A stretch of 64,000 nt of DNA from Streptacidiphilus sp. PB12-B1b (lineage in GTDB: Bacteria > Actinomycetota > Actinomycetes > Streptomycetales > Streptomycetaceae): the NCBI RefSeq assembly GCF_014084125.1, contig NZ_CP048405.1, positions 2,604,001 through 2,668,000 on the forward strand, given 5' to 3'. This document shows, one piece after another, positions 1 to 8,906 of this stretch. Made by a program: the position numbers and the translations under genes. Position 1 is the stretch's first letter. Every line of letters starts with the position of its first letter. Below the pieces are notes generated by a model, which was not told where the DNA came from, ran no database searches, and saw only the letters and a list, made by a program, of their open reading frames with translations.

Positions 1-837
1 CCAGTCGCACAGCCGGTTGGGCGTGGCCGGCCACTCGCCCGCCGCCAGCGCCCGCTGGATCGCCGCCCACAGCGCCAGCAGCTTGCGCTCCACCGCCCGC
101 AGATCGTCCAGATCCGGGTCGTAGCTGACGATCGAGCCGCCGCCGCCCAGGTAGACCAGCTGCAGCCGGCGCGGCACCACGCCGCGCAGCCGCCACAGCA
201 CCAGCGCGTAGAACTTCATCTGGAACATGGCCTTGCCCTCGAAGTCCCGCGCGGGCGCCCGGCCGGTCTTGTAGTCCACGATCCTGACCTCGCCGGTCGG
301 CGCCACGTCGACCCGGTCGACGTAGCCGCGCAGCCGCAGCCCGGACTCCAGCTCGGTCTCGACGTACAGCTCCCGCTCGGCCGGCTCCAGCCGGTTCGGG
401 TCCTCCAGCCGGAACCAGCCCTCGATCAGCCGCTCGGCCTCGGCCAGCCAGCGGGCCAGCTCCGCGCCGTCCGCGTCGTCCGGGAACAGCCCGGCCAGCT
501 CCGGACGCTTCTCCAGCATCCGCGCCCACTCCGGGCGCAGCAGCGCCACCGCGGCCTGCGGCGTCCGCTGCCCGGCCGGAGCGTCGAACAGGCGCTCGAG
601 CACGGAGTGGATCACCGTGCCCCGGGTGGCGGCCGGGCTCGGCGGCTCCGGCACCTTGTCGATCACCCGCAGCCGGTAGAGCAGCGGGCAGGTCATGAAG
701 TCGCCCGCCCGCGAGGGCGAGAGCGCCACCGGCACCCCGGCCGGGGCGGCGGCGAGCGCCACGGCGGCGGGTGCGGCGGCGGATGCGGCGGGGTCGGGGG
801 CGGACGCGGGATCGGGGAGCGGACCGGACGGGTGCAT
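1..837 (-). CDS. RecB-family PD-(D/E)XK exonuclease (3' end outside window)
   Basis: The minus-strand frame opens at an ATG at 837 and runs 279 codons off the left edge. It is a RecB-like nuclease of the PD-(D/E)XK fold. GYVDRVD (about 171-177), the IVDYKTG core (186-192, acidic residue and lysine of the active site) and QMKFY (206-210, the QxxxY motif) are all visible. A cysteine at 50 and a C-terminal CDW just before the edge fit the Cys4 iron-sulfur arrangement of AddB/Cas4-like members; the last cysteines would lie outside. The role is presumably DNA end processing or repair; the substrate is unknown. The N-terminal 40 residues are Ala/Pro-rich, so a later start is possible. Confidence 0.85.
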   Translation of the reverse strand, partial: MHPSGPLPDPASAPDPAASAAAPAAVALAAAPAGVPVALSPSRAGDFMTCPLLYRLRVIDKVPEPPSPAATRGTVIHSVLERLFDAPAGQRTPQAAVALLRPEWARMLEKRPELAGLFPDDADGAELARWLAEAERLIEGWFRLEDPNRLEPAERELYVETELESGLRLRGYVDRVDVAPTGEVRIVDYKTGRAPARDFEGKAMFQMKFYALVLWRLRGVVPRRLQLVYLGGGGSIVSYDPDLDDLRAVERKLLALWAAIQRALAAGEWPATPNRLCDW

Positions 838-1090
838 ACGGCGAGCCTAGGGCCCGGCACCGACAGTCCGCCGACCTACGCCCCGACGCCTGCCGTGAGG
901 CACGCCGGGACGCACCCCCTGACGCACCCCCGCGGCCGCCGTCCGGAGCCCGTCACCGGTAGGCGCGGCTCCGCGCGGGTAGACACCCATCGAACGGTCG
1001 GGCCCGTGGCCTCCGCCCCTGGGAGATCGCGTAGGTTGAGGCCGGGGGCGCGCACCCGCACGCCGATCCGACGGTACGGAGGGGGCCGCA

Positions 1091-2281
1091 GTGAGCGACA
1101 CCAAGGAAGACCGCCCCCCAGGCGCGCTGCTGATGGGCCGCCCCTTCGGCGTACCGGTCTACATCACCCCCACCTGGTTCCTCATCACCGGCCTGATCAC
1201 CTGGCTGTTCGGCGGCCAGATCGACCGGGTGCTGCCCGGCCTCGGCGCCGCCCGCTACCTGGTCGCCCTGTTCTTCGCGCTCGCCTTCTACGGCTCGGTG
1301 CTGATCCACGAGCTCGCCCACACCGTCGTCGCGCTGCGCTACCGGCTCCCGGTCAAGCGGATCCAGCTGCAGTTCTTCGGCGGCGTCTCGGAGATCGAGA
1401 AGGAGGCCGAGAGCGCCGGCCGCGAGTTCTGGCTGGCCTTCTCCGGGCCGCTGCTCTCGCTGCTGCTCGGCGCGGTGTTCCTCGGCGGCATGCAGCTGGT
1501 CGAGTCCGCCACCGTGCCCGGTGTGCTGCTGACCGCGCTGATGCTCAGCAACGTCGTCGTGGCCGCCTTCAACCTGCTGCCCGGCCTGCCGCTGGACGGC
1601 GGCCGGATGCTCCGCGCCGTGGTCTGGAAGGCCACCGGCAGCCCCATGGCCGGTACGGTCGCCGCCGCCTGGGTGGGCCGGCTGCTGGCCCTGGCCGTGC
1701 TGGTCGGCATGCCCACCCTGGCCGCCTACCAGGCGCCCGGCTCCGGCTTCAGCGGCCTGCTGGTGGACGCCGTCCTCGGCGCGATCCTCGCCGCCATCAT
1801 CTGGAACGGCGCGGCCGGCAGCGTCCGGGTCGCCCGGCTGCGCGAACGGCTGCCGCAGCTGAGCGCCCGGGGCCTGGCCAGGACGGCCGTCACGGTGGTC
1901 CAGGACACCCCGCTGGCCGAGGCGCTGCGGCGGGTGGAGGCCGAGGGCGCACGCGCCGTGGTGATCGCCGACGGTCGCGGCGAGCCGGTCGCGCTGGTCC
2001 GCGAGGCCGCGGTGCGGGCCGTCCCCGAGCACCGGCGGCCCTGGACGGCGGTCGCCGCGGTCGCCCGCGACCTGGAGCCCGGCCTGATGATCCCCGCCGA
2101 CCTGGTCGGCGAGGAGCTGCTGGACACGCTCCGGGCCAACCCGGCCGCCGAGTACCTGGTCGTGGAGCGGGACGGCAGCCCGCTGGGCGTCCTGGCCGCC
2201 CAGGACGTCGAACTGGCCTTCGCCCGGGCCATGGCCGGCCAGGCGCCGCTCCCGCCGGTCCCCACCGGCACCCCCGCTTGA
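1091..2281 (+). CDS. Site-2 protease family (M50) membrane metalloprotease with C-terminal CBS region
   Basis: A 396-residue integral membrane zinc protease. The HELAH motif (73-77) provides two zinc ligands and the catalytic glutamate, and NLLPGLPLDGGR (161-172) carries the third ligand, D169. Several hydrophobic segments lie between residues 22 and 250. Residues about 260-385 resemble a degenerate CBS pair, as in the SpoIVFB/Rip3-like subgroup that cleaves transmembrane substrates such as anti-sigma factors. The GTG start at 1091 is preceded by a GGAGGGG Shine-Dalgarno. The upstream gap (838-1090) separates it from the divergent nuclease and presumably holds both promoters. The substrate cannot be inferred from neighbours. 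Confidence 0.93.
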   Translation: MSDTKEDRPPGALLMGRPFGVPVYITPTWFLITGLITWLFGGQIDRVLPGLGAARYLVALFFALAFYGSVLIHELAHTVVALRYRLPVKRIQLQFFGGVSEIEKEAESAGREFWLAFSGPLLSLLLGAVFLGGMQLVESATVPGVLLTALMLSNVVVAAFNLLPGLPLDGGRMLRAVVWKATGSPMAGTVAAAWVGRLLALAVLVGMPTLAAYQAPGSGFSGLLVDAVLGAILAAIIWNGAAGSVRVARLRERLPQLSARGLARTAVTVVQDTPLAEALRRVEAEGARAVVIADGRGEPVALVREAAVRAVPEHRRPWTAVAAVARDLEPGLMIPADLVGEELLDTLRANPAAEYLVVERDGSPLGVLAAQDVELAFARAMAGQAPLPPVPTGTPA

Positions 2282-2358
2282 CCGCCCGCGCCCGTCCGCG
2301 CCAGGCCCCGCCTGACCGTCCGCGCCAGGCCCCGGCGGGGAGCACCGCCCGGGGGCAC

Positions 2359-2364
2359 TAGACT
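2359..2364 (+). promoter_or_regulatory. -10 element for leaderless trmI
   Basis: TAGACT is followed by 7 nt and then the ATG. No convincing -35 hexamer and no Shine-Dalgarno are seen. Confidence 0.5.
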
Positions 2365-2371
2365 GTGCCGC

Positions 2372-3331
2372 ATGTCAGAACCGACCGGCGCCGCCCGCCG
2401 CCGCGGGCCCTTCCAGGTCGGGGACCAGGTCCAGCTCACCGACCCCAAGGGTCGCCACCACACCATCACGCTCGAACCCGGCAAGGCGTTCCACACCCAC
2501 AAGGGCGCCTTCTCGCACGACGAGCTGATCGGAGCCCCCGAAGGCTCCGTGGTGCGCACCACCGGGAACATCCAGTACCTCGCGCTGCGCCCCCTGCTCT
2601 CCGACTACGTCCTCTCCATGCCGCGCGGCGCCGCGGTGGTCTACCCCAAGGACGCGGGGCAGATCGTCACCATGGCCGACATCTTCCCCGGCGCCCGCGT
2701 CGTCGAGGCCGGGGTCGGCTCCGGTGCGCTCAGCTGCTCGCTGCTGCGCGCCGTCGGCGACAACGGCTCGCTGTCCTCGTACGAGCGCCGCGAGGACTTC
2801 GCGGAGATCGCCCGCACCAACGTCGAGCGCTACTTCGGCAGCCCGCACCCGGCCTGGCGGCTCACCGTCGGCGACCTCCAGGACAACCTGGTGGAGACCG
2901 AGGTCGACCGCATGGTCCTGGACATGCTCGCGCCCTGGGAGTGCCTGGACGTCGCCGCCAAGGCGCTCGTCCCCGGCGGCGTGATCTGCTGCTACGTGGC
3001 CACCACCACCCAGCTGTCGCGCACCGTCGAGGCGCTGCGCGAGCACGGCTGCTTCACCGAGCCGCAGTCCTGGGAGTCGATGGTCCGCAACTGGCACGTC
3101 GAGGGGCTGGCCGTCCGCCCGGACCACCGCATGATCGGCCACACCGGCTTCCTGCTCACCTCCCGCCGGCTCGCCGACGGGGTCGAGCCCCCGCTGCGCC
3201 GCCGCCGCCCCGCCAAGGGCGCCTACGGCGACGTGGAGGCCCCGATCGCCCCGCAGCCCGGCCGCTTCCTCAAGCTGGCCGAGGCCGCCGCCGACGGCCG
3301 CCCGGACGAGGACGGCCCGGCCGAGGACTGA
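2372..3331 (+). CDS. trmI: tRNA (adenine-58-N1)-methyltransferase TrmI
   Basis: A 319-residue SAM-dependent enzyme that methylates N1 of A58 in the tRNA T-loop. An N-terminal beta domain (1-95) is followed by the Rossmann SAM site EAGVGSGAL (112-120) and the motif DRMVLDMLAPWE (179-190), whose Asp is the conserved catalytic or binding residue of the TrmI/Gcd14 family. Actinobacteria carry TrmI next to the proteasome locus, as here. The ATG at 2372 lies 7 nt after a TAGACT -10 element (2359-2364) with no Shine-Dalgarno, so the message is probably leaderless. Confidence 0.95.
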   Translation: MSEPTGAARRRGPFQVGDQVQLTDPKGRHHTITLEPGKAFHTHKGAFSHDELIGAPEGSVVRTTGNIQYLALRPLLSDYVLSMPRGAAVVYPKDAGQIVTMADIFPGARVVEAGVGSGALSCSLLRAVGDNGSLSSYERREDFAEIARTNVERYFGSPHPAWRLTVGDLQDNLVETEVDRMVLDMLAPWECLDVAAKALVPGGVICCYVATTTQLSRTVEALREHGCFTEPQSWESMVRNWHVEGLAVRPDHRMIGHTGFLLTSRRLADGVEPPLRRRRPAKGAYGDVEAPIAPQPGRFLKLAEAAADGRPDEDGPAED

Positions 3332-3360
3332 GCCGTCCCGCACCGCCCCGACGACCGGCC

Positions 3361-3395
3361 CGAGGGCCCCGCGCAGCCATCGCGCGGGGCCCTCG
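3361..3395 (+). terminator. Hairpin terminator after trmI
   Basis: A perfect 14-bp inverted repeat (CGAGGGCCCCGCGC / GCGCGGGGCCCTCG) with a 7-nt loop starts 30 nt after the trmI stop. It has no U tract, as is common in Streptomyces terminators. Confidence 0.8.
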
Positions 3396-3580
3396 CCCGT
3401 TCCCCGGCCGCGCACCGGCCGCACCCCCGGACAGCCGCACCCCGGAGCCCGTACCCGCCGCCGGGGCACCCCCGCCGGTGTGGGACGATGCTGCCCACCG
3501 CCCGGCCGCCACCGCCCCGGCACGGCCCGCGAACGGCCCCGGCGCGGCTCGGGCGTGCAATGCGGAAGGGGAGTGCTCAG

Positions 3581-4198
3581 GTGGCACAGCAGGCGCCAGG
3601 ACCGGACACGGCACCGCGGCCCGGAGCGGCCCCCGGCGGGCCGCAGCGCCCCGCGCACGCCCGCGCCCGCGCCGCGCACTGGCTCGGCACCGCCGCCGCC
3701 CTGGCCGCCCTCGTCGCCGCGGTGCTGGCGGTGGCCCCCGCCGACGCCACCGCGCCCGTCCCGGACGGCCCGCACGCGCTCCCGGCCGCCGACGCCCCCG
3801 ACCCGGCCCGCGCCGCCTACCCGCTGGGCTGCGACGGCCTGCCGGTCAAGGTCTCGCAGAGCTTCAGCGCCGACCTCACCGGCCGGGGCGCCGACGCCAC
3901 CGTAGCCGCCGCCCACTGCCTGTCCGCCACCGGCACCCCGCCGGACGGCCTCTACATCCTGCGGGCCGGCGGCCCCGGCGGACGCCCCCGGATAGCGGTC
4001 ACCCTGATCACCCCGGGCCAGGACCTGACCGTCCGCAGCGTGACCGTGCGCAGCGACGGCAGCATCCTGGCCGACGTGGACGGCTACTCCTCGCCGGACG
4101 TCCCGCGCTGCTGCGCCGACGTGCACGAGACCTTCACCTGGACGCCGCACGGCGCCGGATACACCCGTACGGTCTCAACCCCCGACGCCGAGACCTGA
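3581..4198 (+). CDS. Membrane-anchored or secreted protein of unknown function
   Basis: I do not recognise the family. From the preferred GTG at 3581 the protein is 205 residues. A GGAAGGGGAG ribosome site lies 7 nt upstream, which favours this start over the in-frame ATG at 3560 or one at 3488. A Pro/Ala/Arg-rich cytoplasmic stretch precedes one hydrophobic segment (about residues 30-55: HWLGTAAALAALVAAVLAV), then an extracellular domain of about 140 residues. That domain has cysteines in GCDG, AHCL and RCCAD, suggesting disulfides. It lies between two perfect hairpins, so it is probably transcribed alone. Confidence 0.7.
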   Translation: MAQQAPGPDTAPRPGAAPGGPQRPAHARARAAHWLGTAAALAALVAAVLAVAPADATAPVPDGPHALPAADAPDPARAAYPLGCDGLPVKVSQSFSADLTGRGADATVAAAHCLSATGTPPDGLYILRAGGPGGRPRIAVTLITPGQDLTVRSVTVRSDGSILADVDGYSSPDVPRCCADVHETFTWTPHGAGYTRTVSTPDAET

Positions 4199-4220
4199 GC
4201 CCGGGCTGAGAGCGCGTCAG

Positions 4221-4250
4221 CCCGCCCTGTGATCTCGGTCACAGGGCGGG
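4221..4250. terminator. Bidirectional hairpin terminator
   Basis: A perfect 12-bp inverted repeat (CCCGCCCTGTGA / TCACAGGGCGGG, 6-nt loop) lies between two converging genes and can serve both. Confidence 0.8.
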
Positions 4251-4266
4251 CCGGTCCTCGAACGGC

Positions 4267-4566
4267 CTACTCGGCGTCGGGGCCGAACACCTCGACCAGA
4301 TCCCGGGCGCGCCGCACGTGGATGCAGTCCCCGGGGCACTCCTTGGCCGAATCCACCACGTCCTGAAGGACCGTCAGCGGAACCGGGACGGTCGCGCCCG
4401 GGGCCTGGCGCAGTTCGTCGTCGTCGCCCTTCACATAGGCCAGACCGTCGATGTCGAGTTCGAATACCTCGGGTGCGTACTGCACACAGATGCCGTCGCC
4501 CGTGCACAGATCCTGGTCGATCCACACTTCCAGAGGCTCGCCCGCACTGTCGTCCACGCTGGACAT
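4267..4566 (-). CDS. Small ferredoxin
   Basis: A 99-residue acidic electron carrier. The cluster motif CTGDGICVQYAP lies at about 21-32, and a distal ECPGDCIHV lies near residues 75-83. The spacing resembles actinobacterial 3Fe-4S/4Fe-4S ferredoxins that serve cytochromes P450 and oxygenases, but no redox partner gene is adjacent. It is transcribed away from arc, from a 287-bp shared promoter region. A ferredoxin beside arc is a conserved arrangement in Streptomycetes; a functional link to the proteasome is unproven. Confidence 0.9.
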   Translation of the reverse strand: MSSVDDSAGEPLEVWIDQDLCTGDGICVQYAPEVFELDIDGLAYVKGDDDELRQAPGATVPVPLTVLQDVVDSAKECPGDCIHVRRARDLVEVFGPDAE

Positions 4567-4787
4567 CCGCCCGCCGTTCCTGGTCGCCGGGGCCCCGGAG
4601 GACGCCCGCTATTCCCGCCATCGGTACACACATCGAACCCTGTCGGAGCAACCCGATCGCTGTTGACCCGTCCGACTCTAACAACTGGTCGCTTTCGAGC
4701 GTCTTCGAGTGGGTATCCCAGTGAGCGAGGGGACGTGCGCAAGGGTGAAGATCGGACACACCCCCTTCCGACTTTCTGATCTAGGGG

Positions 4788-4815
4788 TTTCAACGCTGTC
4801 AGGCACAGGTAGGGT
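4788..4815 (+). promoter_or_regulatory. Candidate promoter of arc
   Basis: TTTCAA (4788-4793) and TAGGGT (4810-4815) are spaced 16 bp apart and lie 37 nt upstream of the arc start. The rest of the 4567-4852 gap shows no other feature I can name. Confidence 0.4.
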
Positions 4816-4852
4816 CTGAAAGCGTTCAGCTCCCCCGGAGGAGGTGAGGACC

Positions 4853-6619
4853 GTGGCAGCCCACGATGACGACTACGCCCGAGGCGGCAGGCCCGCACGG
4901 GGTTCTGAGGAAGCCCTCAGCCAGGTTTCCTTTCTTGAGCAGGAGATTGCTGTCCTGCGCCGTAAGCTCGCAGACTCGCCGCGCCACACGAGAATCCTCG
5001 AGGAGCGCATCGCCGAGCTGCAGGCCAATCTGTCCGGAGTCACCGCCCAGAACGAGCGGCTCGCCTCCACCCTGAGGGAGGCCCGCGACCAGATCGTGGC
5101 CCTCAAGGAGGAGGTGGACCGGCTCGCCCAGCCGCCGGCCGGCTTCGGCACCTTCCTGACCGCCAACGAGGACGGCACCGCCGACATCTTCACCGGCGGC
5201 CGCAAGCTGCGGGTGAACGTCAGCCCCAGCGTCCCGCTGGACGAGCTCCAGCGTGGCCAGGAAGTCATGCTGAACGAGGCGCTCAACATCGTCGACGCGA
5301 TGGAGTTCGAGAGCATCGGCGACATCGTCACCCTCAAGGAAGTCCTCGAGGACGGCGAGCGCGCCCTGGTCACCGGGCACACGGACGAGGAGCGGGTGGT
5401 CCGGCTCGCCGAGCCGCTCCGCGACCTCACCCTGCGCTCCGGCGACGCCCTGCTGCTGGAGCCGCGCTCGGGCTACGTCTACGAGGTGGTGCCCAAGAGC
5501 GAGGTCGAGGAGCTGGTCCTCGAAGAGGTCCCGGACATCGACTACGACCGCATCGGCGGCCTCGGCAGCCAGATCGAGCAGATCCGCGACGCGGTCGAGC
5601 TGCCCTACCTGCACGCCGAGCTGTTCAAGGAGTACGAGCTGCGCCCGCCCAAGGGCGTCCTGCTCTACGGCCCGCCCGGCTGCGGCAAGACGCTCATCGC
5701 CAAGGCGGTGGCCAACTCCCTGGCCAAGAAGGTGGCGGAGGTCACCGGACAGCCCCAGGGGAAGAGCTACTTCCTCAACATCAAGGGCCCCGAGCTGCTC
5801 AACAAGTACGTCGGCGAGACCGAGCGGCAGATCCGCCTGGTCTTCCAGCGGGCCCGGGAGAAGGCCAGCGAGGGCACGCCGGTCATCGTCTTCTTCGACG
5901 AGATGGAGTCGCTGTTCCGCACCCGCGGCTCCGGTGTCAGCTCGGACGTGGAGAACACCATCGTCCCGCAGCTGCTCGCCGAGATCGACGGCGTGGAGGG
6001 CCTGGAGAACGTCATCGTCATCGGGGCCTCCAACCGCGAGGACATGATCGACCCGGCGATCCTGCGCCCGGGACGGCTCGACGTCAAGATCAAGATCGAG
6101 CGCCCGGACGCCGAGGCGGCCAAGGACATCTTCTCCAAGTACCTGAAGAGCTCCCTGCCGCTGCACCCGGACGACGTCAAGGAGCACGGCTCGTCGGTCG
6201 AGGGCACGGTCGACGCCATGATCCAGGCCGTCGTGGAGCGGATGTACACCGAGACCGAGGAGAACCGCTTCCTGGAGGTCACCTACGCCAACGGTGACAA
6301 GGAGGTCCTGTACTTCAAGGACTTCAACTCCGGCGCCATGATCCAGAACATCGTGGACCGGGCCAAGAAGATGGCGATCAAGGACTTCCTCGACCACGGC
6401 CAGAGAGGTCTGCGGGTCACCCATCTGCTCGCCGCCTGCGTGGACGAGTTCAAGGAGAACGAGGACCTGCCCAACACCACCAACCCGGACGACTGGGCCA
6501 GGATCTCCGGCAAGAAGGGCGAGCGGATCGTCTTCATCCGCACGCTGGTCACCGGCAAGCAGGGGGCCGAATCCGGCCGCTCGATCGACACTGTCGCCAA
6601 CACGGGGCAGTACCTGTAG
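4853..6619 (+). CDS. arc: Proteasome-associated AAA ATPase ARC (Mpa)
   Basis: A 588-residue hexameric ATPase that unfolds pupylated substrates and feeds them into the 20S core. An N-terminal coiled coil (about 20-95) is the Pup-binding part. Tandem OB folds (about 95-240) precede the AAA module with Walker A GPPGCGKT (273-280) and Walker B VIVFFDEM (344-351). The C terminus GQYL carries the penultimate tyrosine that docks into the proteasome alpha ring. GTG 4853 is chosen because GGAGGAGG sits 8 nt upstream and translation gives the usual MAAHDDD start; a GTG at 4844 is the alternative. Confidence 0.97.
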   Translation: MAAHDDDYARGGRPARGSEEALSQVSFLEQEIAVLRRKLADSPRHTRILEERIAELQANLSGVTAQNERLASTLREARDQIVALKEEVDRLAQPPAGFGTFLTANEDGTADIFTGGRKLRVNVSPSVPLDELQRGQEVMLNEALNIVDAMEFESIGDIVTLKEVLEDGERALVTGHTDEERVVRLAEPLRDLTLRSGDALLLEPRSGYVYEVVPKSEVEELVLEEVPDIDYDRIGGLGSQIEQIRDAVELPYLHAELFKEYELRPPKGVLLYGPPGCGKTLIAKAVANSLAKKVAEVTGQPQGKSYFLNIKGPELLNKYVGETERQIRLVFQRAREKASEGTPVIVFFDEMESLFRTRGSGVSSDVENTIVPQLLAEIDGVEGLENVIVIGASNREDMIDPAILRPGRLDVKIKIERPDAEAAKDIFSKYLKSSLPLHPDDVKEHGSSVEGTVDAMIQAVVERMYTETEENRFLEVTYANGDKEVLYFKDFNSGAMIQNIVDRAKKMAIKDFLDHGQRGLRVTHLLAACVDEFKENEDLPNTTNPDDWARISGKKGERIVFIRTLVTGKQGAESGRSIDTVANTGQYL

Positions 6620-6634
6620 GTCAGCACCGCCACC

Positions 6635-6670
6635 GTCCGGCTACGGGTGCCCGTCGGCCCGTAGCCGGAC
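6635..6670 (+). terminator. Hairpin terminator after arc
   Basis: A perfect 13-bp stem (GTCCGGCTACGGG / CCCGTAGCCGGAC) with a 10-nt loop separates arc from dop, so dop needs its own promoter. Confidence 0.8.
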
Positions 6671-6751
6671 GCTGGCGTCTGGACGCCGTCCCCCGCCTCG
6701 GCAGGCGTCCGGCGGCACGAAGTGAAAGTAACCCGGGCCGCGATCTCCCGG

Positions 6752-6774
6752 TTGTCAGTGCGCAGTCCTAGGCT
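6752..6774 (+). promoter_or_regulatory. PafBC-type (RecA-NDp) promoter of dop
   Basis: TTGTCAGTG (6752-6760), exactly 8 nt, then TAGGCT (6769-6774). This matches the TTGTCAGTG-N8-TAnnnT architecture of LexA-independent, PafBC-activated DNA-damage promoters described in mycobacteria. The 11-bp gap between TTGTCA and TAGGCT is too short for an ordinary sigma-70 promoter, which supports the activator reading. It lies 66 nt upstream of the dop start codon. Confidence 0.75.
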
Positions 6775-6840
6775 CGGGTTACCGCACCGGGCCGACCGTC
6801 GACGGACGGCTCGTCAGCGGCAGCTTTGAAGGAGGGCCGC

Positions 6841-8352
6841 ATGTCTGTACGGCGCGTGATGGGCATCGAGACGGAGTACGGGATCTCTGTCCCGGGACAC
6901 CCCAACGCCAATGCCATGCTCACCTCGTCCCAGGTGGTGAACGCCTACGCGGCGGCCATGCACCGGGCGAGGCGGGCCCGCTGGGACTTCGAGGAGGAGA
7001 ACCCGCTGCGCGACGCGCGGGGATTCGACCTGGCCAGGGACACCGCGGACGCCAGCCAGCTGACGGACGAGGACATCGGCCTGGCCAACATCATCCTCAC
7101 CAACGGCGCCCGCTTCTACGTGGACCACGCCCACCCCGAGTACAGCTCGCCCGAGGTCACCAACCCCCGCGACGCCGTGCTCTGGGACAAGGCCGGCGAG
7201 CGGATCATGGAGGAGGCGGCCAACCGCGCCCTGCAGCTGCCGGGTGCCCAGCCGATCCACCTGTACAAGAACAACACCGACAACAAGGGCGCCTCCTACG
7301 GCACCCATGAGAACTACCTGATGAAGCGGGCGACGCCGTTCGCGGACATCGTCCGGCACCTCACCCCGTTCTTCGTCTCCCGGCAGGTGGTGACCGGGGC
7401 CGGCCGGGTCGGGATCAACCAGGACGGCTCGGTCAACGGCTTCCAGATCAGCCAGCGGGCCGACTACTTCGAGGTCGAGGTCGGGCTGGAGACCACCCTC
7501 AAGCGCCCGATCATCAACACCCGCGACGAGCCCCACGCCGACGCCGAGAAGTACCGCCGGCTGCACGTCATCATCGGCGACGCCAACCTCTCCGAGATCT
7601 CCACCTACCTCAAGCTGGGCACCACCGCGCTGGTGCTGTCGATGATCGAGGACGGCTTCATCGGCGTGGACCTGGCCGTGGACCAGCCGGTGCGCACCCT
7701 GCACAAGGTCTCCCACGACCCGGACCTCGGCCACCTGCTGTCGCTTCGCAGCGGGCGGAAGATGACGGCCGTTCAGCTCCAGATGGAGTACTGCGAGCTG
7801 GCCCGCAAGTACGTGGAGGACCGTTTCGGCGCCGACGCCGACGAGCAGACCCGCGACGTCCTGGACCGTTGGGAGGACGTCCTCGGCCGGCTGGAGCGCG
7901 ATCCGATGAGCCTGTCCCGGCAGCTGGACTGGATCGCCAAGCGGGAGATTCTGGAGGGCTACCGCACCCGCGACGGCCTCGGCTGGGACAACCCCCGGCT
8001 GCACCTGGTCGACCTCCAGTACGCCGACGTACGGGCCGAGAAGGGCCTCTACAACCGCCTGGTGGACCGCGGCCGGATGGACCGCCTGCTGGACGAGGCC
8101 GACGTGCTCAGGGCGGCCCACAAGCCGCCGGAGGACACCCGGGCCTACTTCCGCGGCCGCTGCCTGGAGCAGTACGCCGACCACGTGGCCGCCGCCTCCT
8201 GGGACTCGGTCATCTTCGACCTGCCCGGCCGTGACTCGTTGCAGCGAGTGCCCACGCTGGAGCCGCTGCGCGGTACCAGGAAGCACGTCAAGGCGCTGCT
8301 GGACCGCTGCCGCACGGCGGAGGAGCTGGTCCGGGTGCTCTCCGGCGGCTGA
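6841..8352 (+). CDS. dop: Depupylase/deamidase Dop
   Basis: A 503-residue glutamine-synthetase-fold enzyme that removes Pup from substrates and, where Pup ends in Gln, deamidates it. The start [14 protein letters not shown] carries the ETEYG nucleotide-site motif. The segment about 42-78 ([17 protein letters not shown] onward) is the Dop-loop, which distinguishes Dop from the ligase Paf[12 protein letters not shown] and the [13 protein letters not shown] block are shared with PafA. ATG 6841 follows GGAGGG by 6 nt; an in-frame TTG at 6826 would place the ribosome site inside the gene. A terminator and a separate promoter isolate it from arc. Confidence 0.96.
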   Translation: MSVRRVMGIETEYGISVPGHPNANAMLTSSQVVNAYAAAMHRARRARWDFEEENPLRDARGFDLARDTADASQLTDEDIGLANIILTNGARFYVDHAHPEYSSPEVTNPRDAVLWDKAGERIMEEAANRALQLPGAQPIHLYKNNTDNKGASYGTHENYLMKRATPFADIVRHLTPFFVSRQVVTGAGRVGINQDGSVNGFQISQRADYFEVEVGLETTLKRPIINTRDEPHADAEKYRRLHVIIGDANLSEISTYLKLGTTALVLSMIEDGFIGVDLAVDQPVRTLHKVSHDPDLGHLLSLRSGRKMTAVQLQMEYCELARKYVEDRFGADADEQTRDVLDRWEDVLGRLERDPMSLSRQLDWIAKREILEGYRTRDGLGWDNPRLHLVDLQYADVRAEKGLYNRLVDRGRMDRLLDEADVLRAAHKPPEDTRAYFRGRCLEQYADHVAAASWDSVIFDLPGRDSLQRVPTLEPLRGTRKHVKALLDRCRTAEELVRVLSGG

Positions 8353-8463
8353 ACATCTGTCCGCTTCCGGCGTAACCGCAGCGTAGCGACGGATCACCAC
8401 GGGTGAATGCGGCCGTGCTGGGCATCATCGGAACAGCACCGGACGTTGCACCGGTGAAGGAAA

Positions 8464-8497
8464 ACACGAGGCAACTGTCACACCTCGTGTATAAGGT
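8464..8497 (+). promoter_or_regulatory. pup promoter region with inverted repeat and weak PafBC-like motif
   Basis: ACACGAGG (8464-8471) and CCTCGTGT (8483-8490) form an 8-bp inverted repeat with an 11-nt spacer. Overlapping it, CTGTCACAC (8475-8483) is followed by exactly 8 nt and then TAAGGT (8492-8497). This reproduces the TGTCA core and spacing of the dop promoter. TATAAG (8490-8495) is an alternative -10. The rest of the 8353-8572 gap shows nothing else clear. Confidence 0.5.
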
Positions 8498-8572
8498 CTG
8501 ACCAGGAGTACCGGGTAGCACCGGGCCCAACCGTGCGCAGCGATGCGCCGTCAACCGAGCGGGGTGAGGGAC

Positions 8573-8791
8573 ATGGCGACCAAGGACACCGGCGGCGGCC
8601 AGCAGCGGGCGAACCGCTCCTCCGAGGAGGTCGAGGAGGCGGAGGTCGAGGCCAACGAAGCCTCCGACCTCAAGGAGCGCAAGGCGAAGCTCGACGACGA
8701 CGTGGACGCGGTACTCGACGACATCGACGAGATCCTGGAGTCGGACGCCGAATCCTTCGTCCGGAGCTACGTGCAGAAGGGCGGCGAGTAG
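8573..8791 (+). CDS. pup: Prokaryotic ubiquitin-like protein Pup
   Basis: A 72-residue, acidic, largely disordered tag that PafA joins to substrate lysines. It has the usual MATKDTGGGQ start, a Glu/Asp-rich centre with the ARC-binding helix region LKERKAKLDDDVDAVLDDID, and the C terminus SYVQKGGE. The last codon is GAG, so the protein is translated with the ligation-competent glutamate and needs no deamidation. The ATG at 8573 is preceded by GGGGTGAGGG. It stands between dop and a decayed nuclease gene, upstream of prcBA. Confidence 0.95.
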   Translation: MATKDTGGGQQRANRSSEEVEEAEVEANEASDLKERKAKLDDDVDAVLDDIDEILESDAESFVRSYVQKGGE

Positions 8792-8818
8792 CCCCCCTGC
8801 GGGGCGTGCGGGAATCCA

Positions 8819-8855
8819 CCCGTGGAAATCCCGGCTTTCCCCGGGTTTCCACGGG
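8819..8855 (+). terminator. Hairpin after pup
   Basis: CCCGTGGAAA (8819-8828) pairs with TTTCCACGGG (8846-8855), with an inner CCGG/CCGG stem. It sits 27 nt after the pup stop and could terminate or attenuate read-through towards prcBA. Confidence 0.6.
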
Positions 8856-8906
8856 CGCGCAGGCGATAGGTGTACGAGCTGTCGTCGGCCCCGGCCCTGC
8901 GGCGGT

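Noticed and set aside
607-2361. Very long open frames on the wrong strand or frame, such as the one spanning 607-2361 and the 18023-20953 antisense frame
   Set aside because: They are products of high GC content: low-complexity Arg/Ala/Gly/Pro translations lying over clearly conserved genes.
4796-4815. CTGTCAGGC followed by TAGGGT upstream of arc as another PafBC-type promoter
   Set aside because: The gap to TAGGGT is 5 nt rather than 8, and a normal TTTCAA-16-TAGGGT promoter explains the site.
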